Positions 1 through 10,361 are shown, counted from the stretch's first letter. The stretch is 38,990 bases of DNA from Mycoplasmataceae bacterium (GCA_031282505.1 JAITDP010000008.1:1-38990), one strand, 5' to 3'. Numbers and translations are program-made. Notes: generated by a model not told the origin, from the sequence alone.

Positions 1-789
1 GATAAACTTGTATCTGAGTATTCAAATAGTTTAAACATCAATCAATTGTTGTTAACACAAAGAAATGATATAACTGGTGAATTTACAGTGCAACCAAAAG
101 CAGATTCTACTGTTTATAATGCAGCATCTCAGCTTAATGCTCAAATAAATGTTACTCAGTCAGCTGTGCTTACTTATACAAAAACAATTATTACATCAGG
201 AACTGATAGTGGTGTTCCAACATTTAAATATCGTGGTAATGCTGTAACAGCAACATATACTGTTGTTTCTACACCAGCAGCACCAATTTCTTTTTCAAAC
301 AATAAATTAGTGTATGCTTCCGGCGTTGAATATTCAGGCGGGTTGTTTGTTATTACTGGAAGTTATACAACAGGTGGTAATACATATACAGCTTCGTGAA
401 GTATATTTTGTCAACCAAATTTACATAAAATATATACACTTCAAGGAAACGGTTGAATATCTTCTGGTGCTTCTGTAATTTATATTCAAAACCCTAATAA
501 ATATGACTACCCAATAAATTCTAAACTTTTTGTAAATTTTTCACTACGCTTTAATACTAGCGAAACAAGAACTGTAAGTAGCACTGCAAACAGTGACTAT
601 TTTACTTCTCAAAATAGTTACTGTTACACAACCAATGGCTTAGGTTTTGTATCACTAGAATACCGAGTAACTACGGCCATAACTAGTGATGCTGGTAATA
701 TAGCCATAGCGTCTTTAGGTGTTGCAGCCACAGGCGCATTAGTAGGTTTTGTTTATACAATAATTAATAGTTCTGGTTGAAATTTATAA
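1..789 (+). CDS. Large surface protein, C-terminal part (partial at 5' end)
   Basis: The reading frame is open from base 1, so the start lies outside the window. With TGA read as Trp it runs to TAA at 787-789, giving 262 residues. It contains an Ig/cadherin-like module rich in Thr, Ser, Val and Tyr, with the motif FKYRGNAVTATYTV and a following LVYASGVEYSGGLFVITGSY strand pair. A hydrophobic segment close to the C-terminus (IAIASLGVAATGALVGFVYT) probably anchors it in the membrane with the repeats outside. It is clearly paralogous to the protein at 38093-38990 (FTYRGKTVTATYTI there), but that one lacks the terminal helix. Likely a cell-surface adhesin or antigen; the function is inferred only from architecture. 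The stop is 2 bases from the stop of the convergent map gene. Confidence 0.8.
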
Positions 790-791
790 AA

Positions 792-1532
792 CTATTCAGT
801 TAGTATTTCAAAACCATCTTTTTTTACCAAAACCATATGCTCTCAATGACAAGTTAATTTGTGATTGCGTGATTTAACTGTTCATTCATTATTTTCTATG
901 TAATATTCATCTGAACCAGTTAATAGCATTGGCTCAATGCAAATAGTCATGCCTTCAACAAGTTTGACTCCACTATTAATACTTCCATAATTTAATATGC
1001 TAGGATCTTCGTGAAGTTTTTTTCCGCATCCGTGCCCACTAAAATCTTTTACAACTTCATATCCATATTTTTTTGCAATTTTTTCTGTCACATTTCCTAA
1101 ATCGCCAGTATAAACTTGTGATTTAATAATTTTGATTGTTTCCATTAAAGATTCATATGTGGCATCACTAATTTTTTGTGCTTCTTCGTTCGCACCAAAA
1201 ATAATTGTGAATGCACTATCACATACATATTCGTTATATGTTACACCTATATCAAAAGTTACCATATCACCATTTTTGATTTTATATTGTGATGGTATTC
1301 CATGAATAAGTTCATCATTTACAGAAATACAAATATTGTTAGGAAAATCACCATATTTATAAAAAGTAGGTGTTCCTCCTAATCTTTTAATTTCATTGCC
1401 AATAAGTATGTCTAATTCTAATGTTGTCATTCCGATTTTTGCACTATGATATACAAAAGCACGTATGTCTTTTCAAATTTTACATGCTTCTTTAATTCCA
1501 GATATTTCTTTTGAATTTTTAATGTATATCAT
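792..1532 (-). CDS. map: Methionine aminopeptidase, type I
   Basis: Removes the initiator methionine from new proteins in the cytoplasm. 246 residues, normal for type I Map. The family's metal-binding and active-site pattern is visible: TFDIGVTYNEYVCDSAFT (the two Asp ligands), the FSGHGCG histidine segment, LHEDP, and CIEPM with the Glu ligand, followed by the C-terminal EHMVLV segment with the last Glu. The start is the ATG at 1530-1532, which gives MIYIKNSKEISGIKEACKI, matching the family N-terminus; a TGA Trp codon lies just after it. The 5' end overlaps the upstream membrane-protein gene by 14 bases, so it is the last gene of a four-gene minus-strand unit. Two more TGA codons near the C-terminus are read as Trp. 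Confidence 0.95.
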
Positions 1533-2673
1533 TTTTTTCAATCTTTATAGACTCTAAAAATAATACAAAAATTCAAATAATTAAAATAGAATTAGTTGCA
1601 CCATACAATGTACAGGTTTTAGCAATTTGAATAAGAATATGACTAGTGTTATTCATTAAGCTGCAAATCTTTCCTGTAAATTCTATAACAGAGAATAAAA
1701 TGATAAATCCAAAAAAGATTTTACCATAATAACCAATCTTTGTATTAAACTTTGTGTAAATAAATAAATACAAAGAGTAAATTATTACTGCGAATGTTAA
1801 AACTAAGTTAGTTAATAACAAAGTTAAGAAAAATGATTTAACATCGAATACATATACAGGTATAAAAGTAATTCATTGTAAAAGAATTAATAAAGTACAA
1901 ATATAAATGTGCAATAAAACTTTTTTTGTATTTATCAAATTTTTACTGAAAAAAAGTCTTTTTTTGTAGAAATAAGAATTGTTAATTCTTGTATAAATAA
2001 CACCAATAAGTGAAAACAATAAAAATGCTAATGGAATTATACATAATGTATAGTAATGTCCACCACCGTTTGGATTGTAATTTGTTAATCAACCATAAAC
2101 ACTAAAATATCCATTTTTTCATATTCCAATATCATCAAAGTTTACATTGATTTTAATAAAATTAATAATAAGATTTGGAATAAAGAAAATACTTAAAATG
2201 ATTGATGAATATAAAACAACAATACGCGCTCTTGTTTTTTTATTAAATAATACATAATGATTTGGAGATAATGTAATTATTCACAGAATAAATATTAGGA
2301 TGAATAATATCAAGTGATTGATTGTATCGATTGATAAATCAATTCAGCTTGCGCCTCATCCAATAACAGAGTTAATTCCCAACCACGCTACTAGATTAAC
2401 GATCAAAAAATTTGCATTAACAATGATTCCTAGTATGCTTATAGCAGTTTTATTTTTGCCATGTAATATAAAAATACAATAAATAATTGCTAAGAATCCG
2501 GTTTGTCTTGTAAAAAAAAGTAAATTAAATGCAATGCCAATAGCTTCATTTTTTGAGATGCATTCATAAATGTTAAGACCTCATGCAAAAAGAAAAAAAG
2601 AAAAAATTAATGAAATAATTATACACTTAGCAGCAACTATTTTTTTATTTTTTTTTAAATCGATATATCGCAT
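1519..2673 (-). CDS. Polytopic membrane protein of unknown function
   Basis: 384 residues with eight TGA codons read as Trp. The ATG at 2671-2673 follows the stop of the preceding small gene by 5 bases. The protein is mostly hydrophobic, with roughly nine to ten predicted membrane helices, short Lys/Arg-rich loops and one longer polar loop containing an NYNPNGGGHYYT segment after a Trp-rich stretch. The N-terminus (MRYIDLKKNKKI) is basic and probably cytoplasmic. I do not recognise the family. It sits between two UPF0154 genes and map in one overlapping minus-strand unit. Confidence 0.8.
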
Positions 2674-2678
2674 GAATA

Positions 2679-2909
2679 CTATTTGTTATTTTTATAGGCT
2701 TGTACAATAGCTTCAACTTGTTTAGAAGTAGGTGCTTTATGTTTATACATAACATACATACTTCTAGCATGTTCTTCGTTAAAACTACCTTGTGTTTTTA
2801 TTTGTTTTTTTCCTTTTTTAATAACAACAAAATACGAAATTAGAAAACCTAATAAAATTGCAATTATTGTAAACACAACAAATAAAATTATTTGAATCAA
2901 AGAAGACAT
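2679..2909 (-). CDS. UPF0154-like small membrane protein (second copy)
   Basis: 76 residues. One N-terminal membrane helix (about residues 5-30) is followed by a basic stretch and a C-terminal segment, FNEEHARSMYVMYKHKAPT, which fits the UPF0154/YneF pattern of a conserved (N/E)xxxRxMxxxxGxxPSxxQ region. The role of the family is unknown. The ATG shares one base with the TAA of the upstream copy (TAATG), and a GGAGGGA Shine-Dalgarno lies 8 bases upstream inside that gene. The adjacent gene is the same type of protein, so this looks like an old tandem duplication. Confidence 0.75.
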   Translation of the reverse strand: MSSLIQIILFVVFTIIAILLGFLISYFVVIKKGKKQIKTQGSFNEEHARSMYVMYKHKAPTSKQVEAIVQAYKNNK

Positions 2910-3136
2910 TATTTATGTCCCTCCATTGAGTTTTTCATACTATTTTCCATTTGGTTTACATTTTGTTCTGAAATTTGTAAACCCATACTTTTAAATATTG
3001 CTTTAATTTGTCTTCTGTTTAAAAAAGGAGTTTCTTTCATTTTCTTTTTTAGTTTTCATGTTCCAACTTTATATCCAATAAAACCACTAAGCAAAAGTGA
3101 CATTAATGGTATAAAAACTTCTAATCAGATTGGCAT
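2909..3136 (-). CDS. UPF0154 family small membrane protein (first copy)
   Basis: 75 residues. An N-terminal helix (LEVFIPLMSLLLSGFIGYKVG) is followed by KLKKKMKETPFLNRRQIKAIF and KSMGLQISEQNVNQM, which matches the UPF0154 consensus (NPPIxxxxIRxMxxxMGxxPSxxxIxxI). The function of the family is not known. Two TGA codons are read as Trp. It is the first gene of the UPF0154, UPF0154, membrane protein, map unit. A TATAAT box ends 8 bases before the ATG and lies just beyond the 3' end of dnaE, so this unit probably has its own promoter and a leaderless mRNA. Confidence 0.85.
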
Positions 3137-3144
3137 ATAAAGAT

Positions 3145-3150
3145 ATTATA
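3145..3150 (-). promoter_or_regulatory. -10 box for the UPF0154-map unit
   Basis: TATAAT on the minus strand, 8 bases before the ATG at 3136. Transcription would begin at or very near the start codon. Confidence 0.55.
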
Positions 3151-3152
3151 TT

Positions 3153-6023
3153 TTATAATATTTTATTTATTTCTTCTATTATTGATGAACCAATAATTCC
3201 TTTATCGTTGATATCAATTTCAAATTTATATATTTTTCCAACAGTAAGCAGCCCTTTTATTTTGCTAAAAGTTGCTGGTCAATAAGTAATTTTAATTTGT
3301 TTTGTGTCATCTTTAATATTGACAAATGCCATTACGGCCCCATATTTTGTAGTTAATTCTTTTATGCTAATGATTTCACCAATTACATTGTTCTTTCCTA
3401 CTTTATTAATAGTTACATCACTAATAGGCAAGGTGTTATTTAGTTGACGTAGACTTTTAAATTTTTCTTCATCTTCGTTTTTTGAAAAATCAACGCCAAG
3501 AAGATTAAACTGTTGAATGTTTAATGATTTTTTTTCTTCATCAGTTTCAACAACATCTATTAAATTAGGCTGAATGATAAAAGTACCATCTTCAGTTAAA
3601 TATTTAGAAGCAGCATATATATTTGCGATATTTTTTATTAAATACGTTCTTGTTTCAGACTGTAAAAAATCATCAAATGCTCCAGCTTCAATTAGTGTTT
3701 TTACAGAAGATTCGCCAATTCCATTTTTTACAAATAAAGAAATAACTTGTTGATAATTTTTAAAACCATATTTATCTCTTAATTTAATAATTTTTTCAGA
3801 TATACTATCGCCAAATCCTTTTATTGAATTAAAACCAAAAATAATTTTATTTCGCAATAAACAAAATGATTTTTTAGAATTTAATAGTGATGGCGGCAAA
3901 ACGGTTAGATTTAAAGACTTTGCTTCATTTACATAAGCGTTTATTTTTTCATTACTTCCATTATTTGATTCCAACAAAATAGTGATGAATTCTGATGGAT
4001 AATAAAACTTTAGATAGCACATTCAATAAGATAAGTATGAATATGATAATGAATGGGAATGGTTAAAACCATAATCAGCAAATGATTCTATGTAAAGAAA
4101 GATTTTTTCACTTTCTTCTTTGCTATATCCATTATTTTGAGAATCTAGTAAAAAATCATATTTTAATGCTTGTAATTCGTTTTGTTTCTTTTTCGACATT
4201 ATTCATCTAAATATATCAGCCTTAGCAAGTGAATAATTACATACGCCTTTGATGATCTCAATCATTTGTTCTTGATAAACAATAACATTTGATGTAGAAG
4301 ATAAATACTTTTCAAAAAGTTTATTAAAATAAACAATTTTGCTAGGGTTATTCCTGTTTTCAATAAATGTATCAATGTTTTTCATAGGTCCTGGACGATA
4401 CAATGCCAGCAATAATGAAATATCTTCTATATCGCGAGGTTTTATTCGTCTTGCAAGGCTTGTCATTCCACTACTCTCTAATTGAAAAATTCCAATTGTA
4501 TCACCACTGCTTAATTGTTTGAACACATTTATGTCATCGATATTAATATCTTTTAGTTTGACTTCATATTTTTTGTTTTCCCAAATAAGTTTAATAATAT
4601 TTTTAATTAATGTTAGTGTACTCAAACCTAACAAATCCATTTTAATTAAACCTAGTTCTTCTAAATATCCCATTTCATATTGTACGACTTGATGGTTATT
4701 GATATAAATTGTTGGAGCAATATTACATATTGGTTGGTTACAAAGAATAATTCCAGCAGCGTGTTGACCACTTTGACGAGGTATGCCAATTAAACTATCT
4801 GCAATTTCAAATAATTCAGGATATTGTGAATAATAACTCTTAATTTCTTCATTTGCTTTAGTTGGACCTAATACATCATCTTCGTGTTGAATACCATATA
4901 ACTTGGTAATATTTTTAACAATTTTATTATCGATTTTTAAAATTCTTCCAACATCAGTCAATGCCATTTTTGCTTTCATACGTTGAAAAGTAATTATTGT
5001 TGAAATATTTTTTTCACCATATTTTTTAAATAAATATTCAACTACTTCATTACGTCTTTCATCTTCGATGTCTACATCAATATCAGGCATATTTTGTCTT
5101 GCAATATTTAAAAATCTTTCAAAAATCAAATTATGTTTAATTGGATCAATTTCTGTTATGCCAAGTAAATATGCAACTAGTGATCCGCCAACACTACCAC
5201 GTCCAGGACCAACATAAATATTTGACGATTTTGCAAAGTTGATGTAATCATAAACAACTAAGAAATAGTCTTCAAAGCCCATTTCATTAATAACTTTTAA
5301 TTCGTTTTCCATTCTTTGAACATAGACTTCAGAAGAATTAGTTTTTGTTTGCAATCCAATATTACATAAATCTTTTAATCGTAATGTTGAATTAGTAGTA
5401 ATGTCAAATTTTACAAATTCATTTTTTCCACTTAAATCTATTTTAATATTGACATCTTGTAAAAGTTGCTCAAGATTATTGATTTGTTCATTATTAAACA
5501 TAGTTGATGCTAATTCATCATTAGCTATACATTTGCCTGTAAAATCAGTATTTATTTCATCAAATAACTTATTTTCACGAATAGCTTCAATAGATTTTAA
5601 AATTTTAATATCTTTTTCATCCATACAAAAATTTTCCTTGGCTGCAATATTATTTATGTGTATTTTTTTATAACATTTTATATCACTCTTATTATCTTTA
5701 ATAATAATAGCATAACATTCTGACAAATTAAAGCTTGAAAAATCGATGTTTTTAGATTTTGCAGAACTAATAGTATAAAGTTGCTTCAACCCTGTGTTAT
5801 TTCTTGCAATATAAGCAACATCATTGATTTGAACACCAATAACTGGCTTTAAATTGTTTTTTATGCATTTTTTATAAAATTCAATAGTCCCAAACATTGT
5901 GTTAATATCAACCAAACATGCAAATTTTTGATTGTTTTTAACTGAATATTCTATTATGTCATCTATTTTAATGCTTGATAACATCAAACTATAAACAGAG
6001 TGATTTAACAAGTTACAAAACAT
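3153..6023 (-). CDS. dnaE: DNA polymerase III alpha subunit, DnaE type
   Basis: Replicative DNA polymerase subunit. 956 residues once TGA is read as Trp, somewhat shorter than typical DnaE (about 1,100). The catalytic aspartates are visible in MPDIDVDIEDERR (D314, D316, D318). The polymerase core motifs include GPGRGSVGGSLVAYLLGIT, RQSGQHAAG, KMDLLGL and ALYRPGPM, and the thumb/finger segment FADYGFNHSHSLSYSYLSYW is intact across the region rich in TGA codons. The N-terminal PHP domain is degenerate: it begins NLLNHSVYSL rather than the metal-binding LHxHSxYS, so it probably lacks phosphoesterase activity. A helix-hairpin-helix region and a C-terminal OB-like segment follow. The start ATG is at 6021-6023, divergent from lemA, with a TATATT box 8 bases upstream. 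Confidence 0.95.
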
Positions 6024-6031
6024 TTATTATT

Positions 6032-6041
6032 AATATATAAT
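6032..6041. promoter_or_regulatory. Shared -10 region for dnaE and lemA
   Basis: AATATATAAT in the 25-base gap between divergent genes. On the plus strand TATAAT (6036-6041) lies 7 bases before the lemA ATG. On the minus strand TATATT (6037 to 6032) lies 8 bases before the dnaE ATG. Both mRNAs would be leaderless. Confidence 0.5.
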
Positions 6042-6048
6042 AAATTAT

Positions 6049-6705
6049 ATGTTGATCGATACACGAAAAGAAGACAAGTCTAGCGAAAACGGGTTAGATC
6101 CTAATGTTCAAAATGCTATAGTTCCAGCATCTTATACAGGTTTTGAAATGTTTTTATTTGTTTTTTTTAGTGTTATCACTATTGGAATATTTTTTCTAGT
6201 TGTTTTTATTGGAAAAAAGAACTGATTTAATAAAATGCAAATACGAATTAATGCTGCTGCTTCTAATATTGAAGTACAAATTAAATACCGTCGTGATACA
6301 TTAATTAAATTGGTAGATGCAACTAAATCATCTGTTGATTATGAAAAAAACTTATTAACTTCATTAACTCAACTTCGTTCTAAGTCTTTTGATTTCAAAG
6401 ACGAAGCTGGGAGAGAGAATATTGCTGCATTAGATAAAGTTGGTTCTAAAATTAATGCTGTTATGGAGAATTACCCAAAATTACAATCAGTTGAAACTAT
6501 CCAACAATTAATGACTACTGCTGATTATTCAGAAAGAGAAATCGCTGCTAGCCGTCGTTTATATAACGCTAATGTTCAAGAATTCAACTCTGCCTTATAT
6601 CGTTTCCCAACAAAAATTATTGCCAAAATTCATAACTTGTATAACTTCCCATTATTTTCAGTTAACAAACAAGATATGCAAGATGTTTCTCTTAATATCG
6701 CTTAA
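6049..6705 (+). CDS. lemA: LemA family membrane protein
   Basis: 218 residues. A polar N-terminus of about 30 residues precedes one membrane helix (about residues 33-57). The long helical LemA domain follows, with the family signature of YRRDTLIKLVDATKSSVDYE and LTSLTQLRSK, then REIAASRRLYNANVQEFNSAL (the family AxRRxYNxxVxxYN motif) and a C-terminal FPLFSV. One TGA is read as Trp just after the helix. LemA proteins are widespread in mollicutes; the cellular role is not established. The end overlaps the convergent truA by 4 bases. Confidence 0.92.
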
Positions 6706-7427
6706 TATCTAACTTTATTAAGATATAAACCACAAGCACGAACTTTGGTAATTGACGAACCTTTTTTAGGATTATTTAAAAGCTTAGTTATATCTTCTTT
6801 TGTTTTTTTATCTTCGTTATAGTCAAGAATTGCTCCAATTAGCATTCTAACCATTCCACGTAAGAATCCATTGCCTACAACACGAATCTCTATTAGTTTT
6901 CCTTTTTTGATAACTTTTATAGTTGATATAGTTCTAACTGTATCTTCTATATCACTAATACTAAAAGATAAGAAATTATGAACACCAACAAAAAAAGATG
7001 CACATTCCTTTATTTTTTTAATGTCAATTGGTTTTATATAAAGCAAAGCGTAATTGTTTAAAAACACATTATCCTTGTCTAGATTAATTTTATAAATATA
7101 TTCCTTACTCTTTGCACTAAATCTTGCATTAAAATCAGGATCAACGTTTTTGAGTGATTTTATTTTTATATCATCTGGTAGCATCTTATTTAGAGATGAA
7201 AGAATTGAAGATGGTTTTAATTGTGTATCAACTTTAAAACTAAATACTTGATTGTAGGCGTGAACAAAAGCATCAGTTCTTCCACTTCCATATATAGTTA
7301 CACTTTTATTGAAAATTTGGTGTAAATTATTTTGTATTATTTGTTGAATTGTTTCATTATTTTTTTGTACAGCTCATCCGTGGTATTTTGTTCCATCATA
7401 AGTTACCACCGCTTTGTAATTGTTCAT
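6702..7427 (-). CDS. truA: tRNA pseudouridine synthase A
   Basis: Makes pseudouridine at positions 38-40 of the tRNA anticodon arm. 241 residues, the family's usual size. The N-terminus MNNYKAVVTYDGTKYHGW and the catalytic segment GSGRTDAFVHA (with the nucleophilic Asp) are clear, as are FNARFSAKSKEYIYKI and GNGFLRGMVRMLIGA. The ATG at 7425-7427 lies 2 bases after the ecfT stop. Placement of truA right behind ecfA1-ecfA2-ecfT is the conserved Firmicutes/mollicute order. Confidence 0.96.
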
Positions 7428-7429
7428 TT

Positions 7430-8518
7430 TTATTTAGAAATGATTTCAAGTTCAAACATAGATATTGATCCTAATAATGTGTTTGTAGATATTAAAACTG
7501 TAATAAAACCCATCACAACACATAGAAGTGAAAAAATAATCAAACTTGATTTTGTTATTTTGTATTGCCTATATTTTGTTGTAGTAGCATTAGTAATAAA
7601 ACCACGTGCTTCCATTGCATTTGATAAATCAATAGATTTTAAAAATCCAATAGTAAATACAGGGATAATTAGAGATGTCAATGATTTAACTTTATCCAAA
7701 ATATTTCCATTTGAAAAATCTACACCTCTACTTGCTTGTGCATTCATAATTCTTTGTGCTTCACTAACTAATGTAGGAACGAATCTAAAAGAAAGAGACA
7801 GTATTACAGATCATTCCTTAACTGGTGCTCTAAATAATTTTAATGGGAACAACAATAAATAAAACGCGTATGATAATTGAACATTTGTTGTTGTAATTGT
7901 CAAAAGCGATATTAAAATAATCATTGATGAAATTTTAACCGTAATAAGAAATGCATACACTAATGTTTGTGATGATAATGCATATCACGCTGAACTATAA
8001 CCAAAACCCATTCATATTGTTTGTCCATGATAATAAACACTACTTATTGAAATTTGATAACCATTAGAATGAAGGCTTCTAAAATAGTCATATGCTTCTC
8101 TATAATTGCCTCCTATTTTAAATGCAGGAGATCCATCATAAGTAATTCCTCACATTTTTGCAATGAAGAATTTAAAATTATCAGTATTATCATATTGTTC
8201 AAAAGTCCCACTTGTTTTTCCTCATCAATTGTATCATGAATTTTCAAATATTATTACTGTTGGCGATTTAACAACAGCTCAATTAATTATTAAAATTAAA
8301 GTAAAAATAAAAATAATACTATATGCAATAATTTTGGTATGTTTTCATGCTGGTTTAATTGAGAATCACAAAATTATAATTAGTGAAAAAGTTGCTACAT
8401 TTGCTAAAAAGTTATTAGCAAGAAAAACCAAACAAACTAAAAATAATATTAATATCAATTTTATAAAAGGATTAAAATTGTAAAATACAGCATCAATATG
8501 TCTATTTTTTTTAAGCAT
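7430..8518 (-). CDS. ecfT: Energy-coupling factor transporter transmembrane protein EcfT
   Basis: Membrane scaffold of the ECF vitamin/cofactor transporter; couples the EcfA1/EcfA2 ATPases to exchangeable S components. 362 residues. N-terminal and C-terminal membrane helices flank the hallmark coupling segment ASRGVDFSNGN and the SNAMEARGF motif. Between helices there is a long hydrophilic, Trp/Tyr-rich insert (about residues 88-190) not present in the usual EcfT of about 265 residues; EcfT proteins of mollicutes are often longer. The ATG overlaps the end of ecfA2 by 8 bases and has a strong AAGGAGG Shine-Dalgarno 5 bases upstream. No S component is encoded here. Confidence 0.93.
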
Positions 8519-9413
8519 TTTTACCTCCTTCAAGTAAATTTAATTCATGTACTAACTTTTCAATAGTGCGAGGTTGTTTTTTTATTAGAACTTTATATTT
8601 TTCATCTCTATCAATTAATTTTTTTATAATCGAAAAAATTAAAGGAGTAGAAAGAGAAGTTTTTTTAATTAATTCTTCATCTTGAAAGATATCATATGTT
8701 GTTCCAGATTTTAAAATTTTTCCATCTCCTACAACAACAACATTATCAGCAATTTCAATTGCTTGATTCATTGAATGAGTTACAATAATAATAGTTTTTC
8801 CTGCTTTTTTTAAATTTAAGAAAATATTCATCATTTCTTTTTCACCATTAGGATCAAGTCCGGCTGTTGGTTCATCAAATACAAGAATGTCCGGTTCGAT
8901 TGCAAGAATACCAGCAATTGCAACACGTCTCTTTTGCCCTCCACTTAATCCAAACGGGTCACGAGGCAAAAAGCTAGTATTCAATCCAACTTCTTGAATA
9001 TATTTTTTTGCACGTTTTTTAGCTTCATCACTTTTTACCTTAAAGTTTAAAGGACCAAAAATAATATCTTTTTCAATTGTTGATTTAAATAACTGATATT
9101 CCGCAAATTGGAAAACCATTCCAATTTTAGAACGAATAGATTTTATATTTGTAATTTTATTACCTTTAATCTTAATTGGTTCGCCAAATATTGCTATCTT
9201 TCCATTCTTAGTTTTATTTAGTCCGTTAAAATGAGAAATTAAAACTGTTTTTCCAGATCCCGAATCTCCGGCTATAAAATGAATTTTATTAGCTTCGAAC
9301 GAATAATTAATTTTATCAAATAATTTGTATTCATTTTTTGTACCTTGATCAAAAATGATCGACAAATCTTTTAATTCAATAGCTGGCGAATGTTTATTTA
9401 TTTTTGTTTGCAT
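8511..9413 (-). CDS. ecfA2: ECF transporter ATP-binding protein EcfA2
   Basis: 300 residues. One of the two ATPases of the energy-coupling module. Walker A GDSGSGKT (about residues 49-56), a Q-loop in MVFQFAEYQLF, the ABC signature LSGGQKRRVAIAG, Walker B ILVFDEPTAGLDP and the H-loop in IIVTHSM are all intact. The gene starts at ATG 9411-9413, overlapping the end of ecfA1 by 16 bases. The C-terminal extension is typical of EcfA. The 3' end carries the ribosome binding site of ecfT. Confidence 0.95.
   Translation of the reverse strand: MQTKINKHSPAIELKDLSIIFDQGTKNEYKLFDKINYSFEANKIHFIAGDSGSGKTVLISHFNGLNKTKNGKIAIFGEPIKIKGNKITNIKSIRSKIGMVFQFAEYQLFKSTIEKDIIFGPLNFKVKSDEAKKRAKKYIQEVGLNTSFLPRDPFGLSGGQKRRVAIAGILAIEPDILVFDEPTAGLDPNGEKEMMNIFLNLKKAGKTIIIVTHSMNQAIEIADNVVVVGDGKILKSGTTYDIFQDEELIKKTSLSTPLIFSIIKKLIDRDEKYKVLIKKQPRTIEKLVHELNLLEGGKNA
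8524..8530 (-). promoter_or_regulatory. Shine-Dalgarno of ecfT
   Basis: AAGGAGG on the minus strand, 5 bases before the ecfT ATG and inside the last codons of ecfA2. It settles the ecfT start and shows that internal operon genes use a ribosome binding site although most first genes here appear leaderless. Confidence 0.75.
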
Positions 9414-10222
9414 ATGTAATCAACAATTTTATTTTCATCAAAAGATAAAGGAAAATCTTTATTGTATTTTTGCATTTCAATACAGAAACGAGAAATGAAC
9501 GGAGAATCTAATTTTATATTCAATAAGAAATCACGATTCTCAAATATTTCTTGTGGTGTACCAATTTTTAATACTTTTCCTCCACTCATAACAATTACAC
9601 GATCTGCACGAGTAACTTCTTCCATATCGTGAGTAATAGAAATAATAGTTTTTTTATATTTCTTTTTCAATAAATACATCAAGTCTTTAAGATTGTTTTT
9701 TGATAAAGGATCAAGCATAGCAGTAGATTCATCAAAAATTAAAATATCAGGATTTGTTGCAATAGAACTAGCTATAGCTACACGTTGTTTTTGACCACCA
9801 CTTAATGTATGTGGAGCGTCATTCACAAAATCAGACATACCAACGGATTTAGCAACTAAATCTATAACGTCATCCATTTTTTTTTGAGGCACTTTATAAT
9901 TTTCTAATCCAAATGCAATATCATCACGAACAGTTATTCCAACAAATTGGTTATCTGGGTTTTGAAATATAGTCCCTAAAGAACGACGGATATTTAGAAT
10001 GTTATCAGAATTAATTTGCAGTCCGTTTACCAATATAGAACCACTTTGTGCAATTAAAATGCCACCTAATAATTTTGACATTGTAGATTTTCCACTTCCA
10101 TTATGTCCAATAATGCAAATATATTCTCCATGATTTATTGTAAATGATACATTATCGATATTTTTAATATTACTAGTGTATCCAAAAGTAACATTCTTAA
10201 ATTCGATAATTTTATTTTCCAT
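9398..10222 (-). CDS. ecfA1: ECF transporter ATP-binding protein EcfA1
   Basis: 274 residues. Walker A GHNGSGKST (about residues 39-47), Q-loop TIFQNPDNQFVG, signature LSGGQKQRVAIAS, Walker B ILIFDESTAMLDP and H-loop in SITHDMEE. The QNPDNQ segment is characteristic of EcfA1. It pairs with EcfA2 on EcfT. The ATG shares a base with the TAA of the upstream Cys-rich gene (TAATG). Confidence 0.95.
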   Translation of the reverse strand: MENKIIEFKNVTFGYTSNIKNIDNVSFTINHGEYICIIGHNGSGKSTMSKLLGGILIAQSGSILVNGLQINSDNILNIRRSLGTIFQNPDNQFVGITVRDDIAFGLENYKVPQKKMDDVIDLVAKSVGMSDFVNDAPHTLSGGQKQRVAIASSIATNPDILIFDESTAMLDPLSKNNLKDLMYLLKKKYKKTIISITHDMEEVTRADRVIVMSGGKVLKIGTPQEIFENRDFLLNIKLDSPFISRFCIEMQKYNKDFPLSFDENKIVDYICKQK

Positions 10223-10353
10223 TATTGTTCACAAGCAGGTGGAACGCCTTCCACTGCCATAGCTTTACGACATTCAGTACATTTTCCCCATAATTTGCAA
10301 CTCTTGTTAGCACATGGACAATTTTTGTTAATTGCTTTATTTTCTTTACTCAT
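10222..10353 (-). CDS. Small Cys-rich protein, DUF6485-like
   Basis: 43 residues: MSKENKAINKN followed by a cysteine-dense core with the spacing CPCxxxxCxxxGxCxxCxxxxxxxxxxPxC. Seven core features (CPC, C, G-K-C, C, then PPAC) match what I recall of the DUF6485 family, thought to bind a metal; that assignment is from memory of the pattern. It opens the ecfA1-ecfA2-ecfT-truA unit, overlapping ecfA1 by one base. A TATAAC box 8 bases before the ATG could give a leaderless mRNA. The role is unknown. Confidence 0.7.
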   Translation of the reverse strand: MSKENKAINKNCPCANKSCKLWGKCTECRKAMAVEGVPPACEQ

Positions 10354-10361
10354 TTTTAGGC

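Noticed and set aside
4023-4202. Frameshift or split in dnaE
   Set aside because: The break is only due to TGA codons; read as Trp the conserved FADYGFNHSHS segment is continuous.
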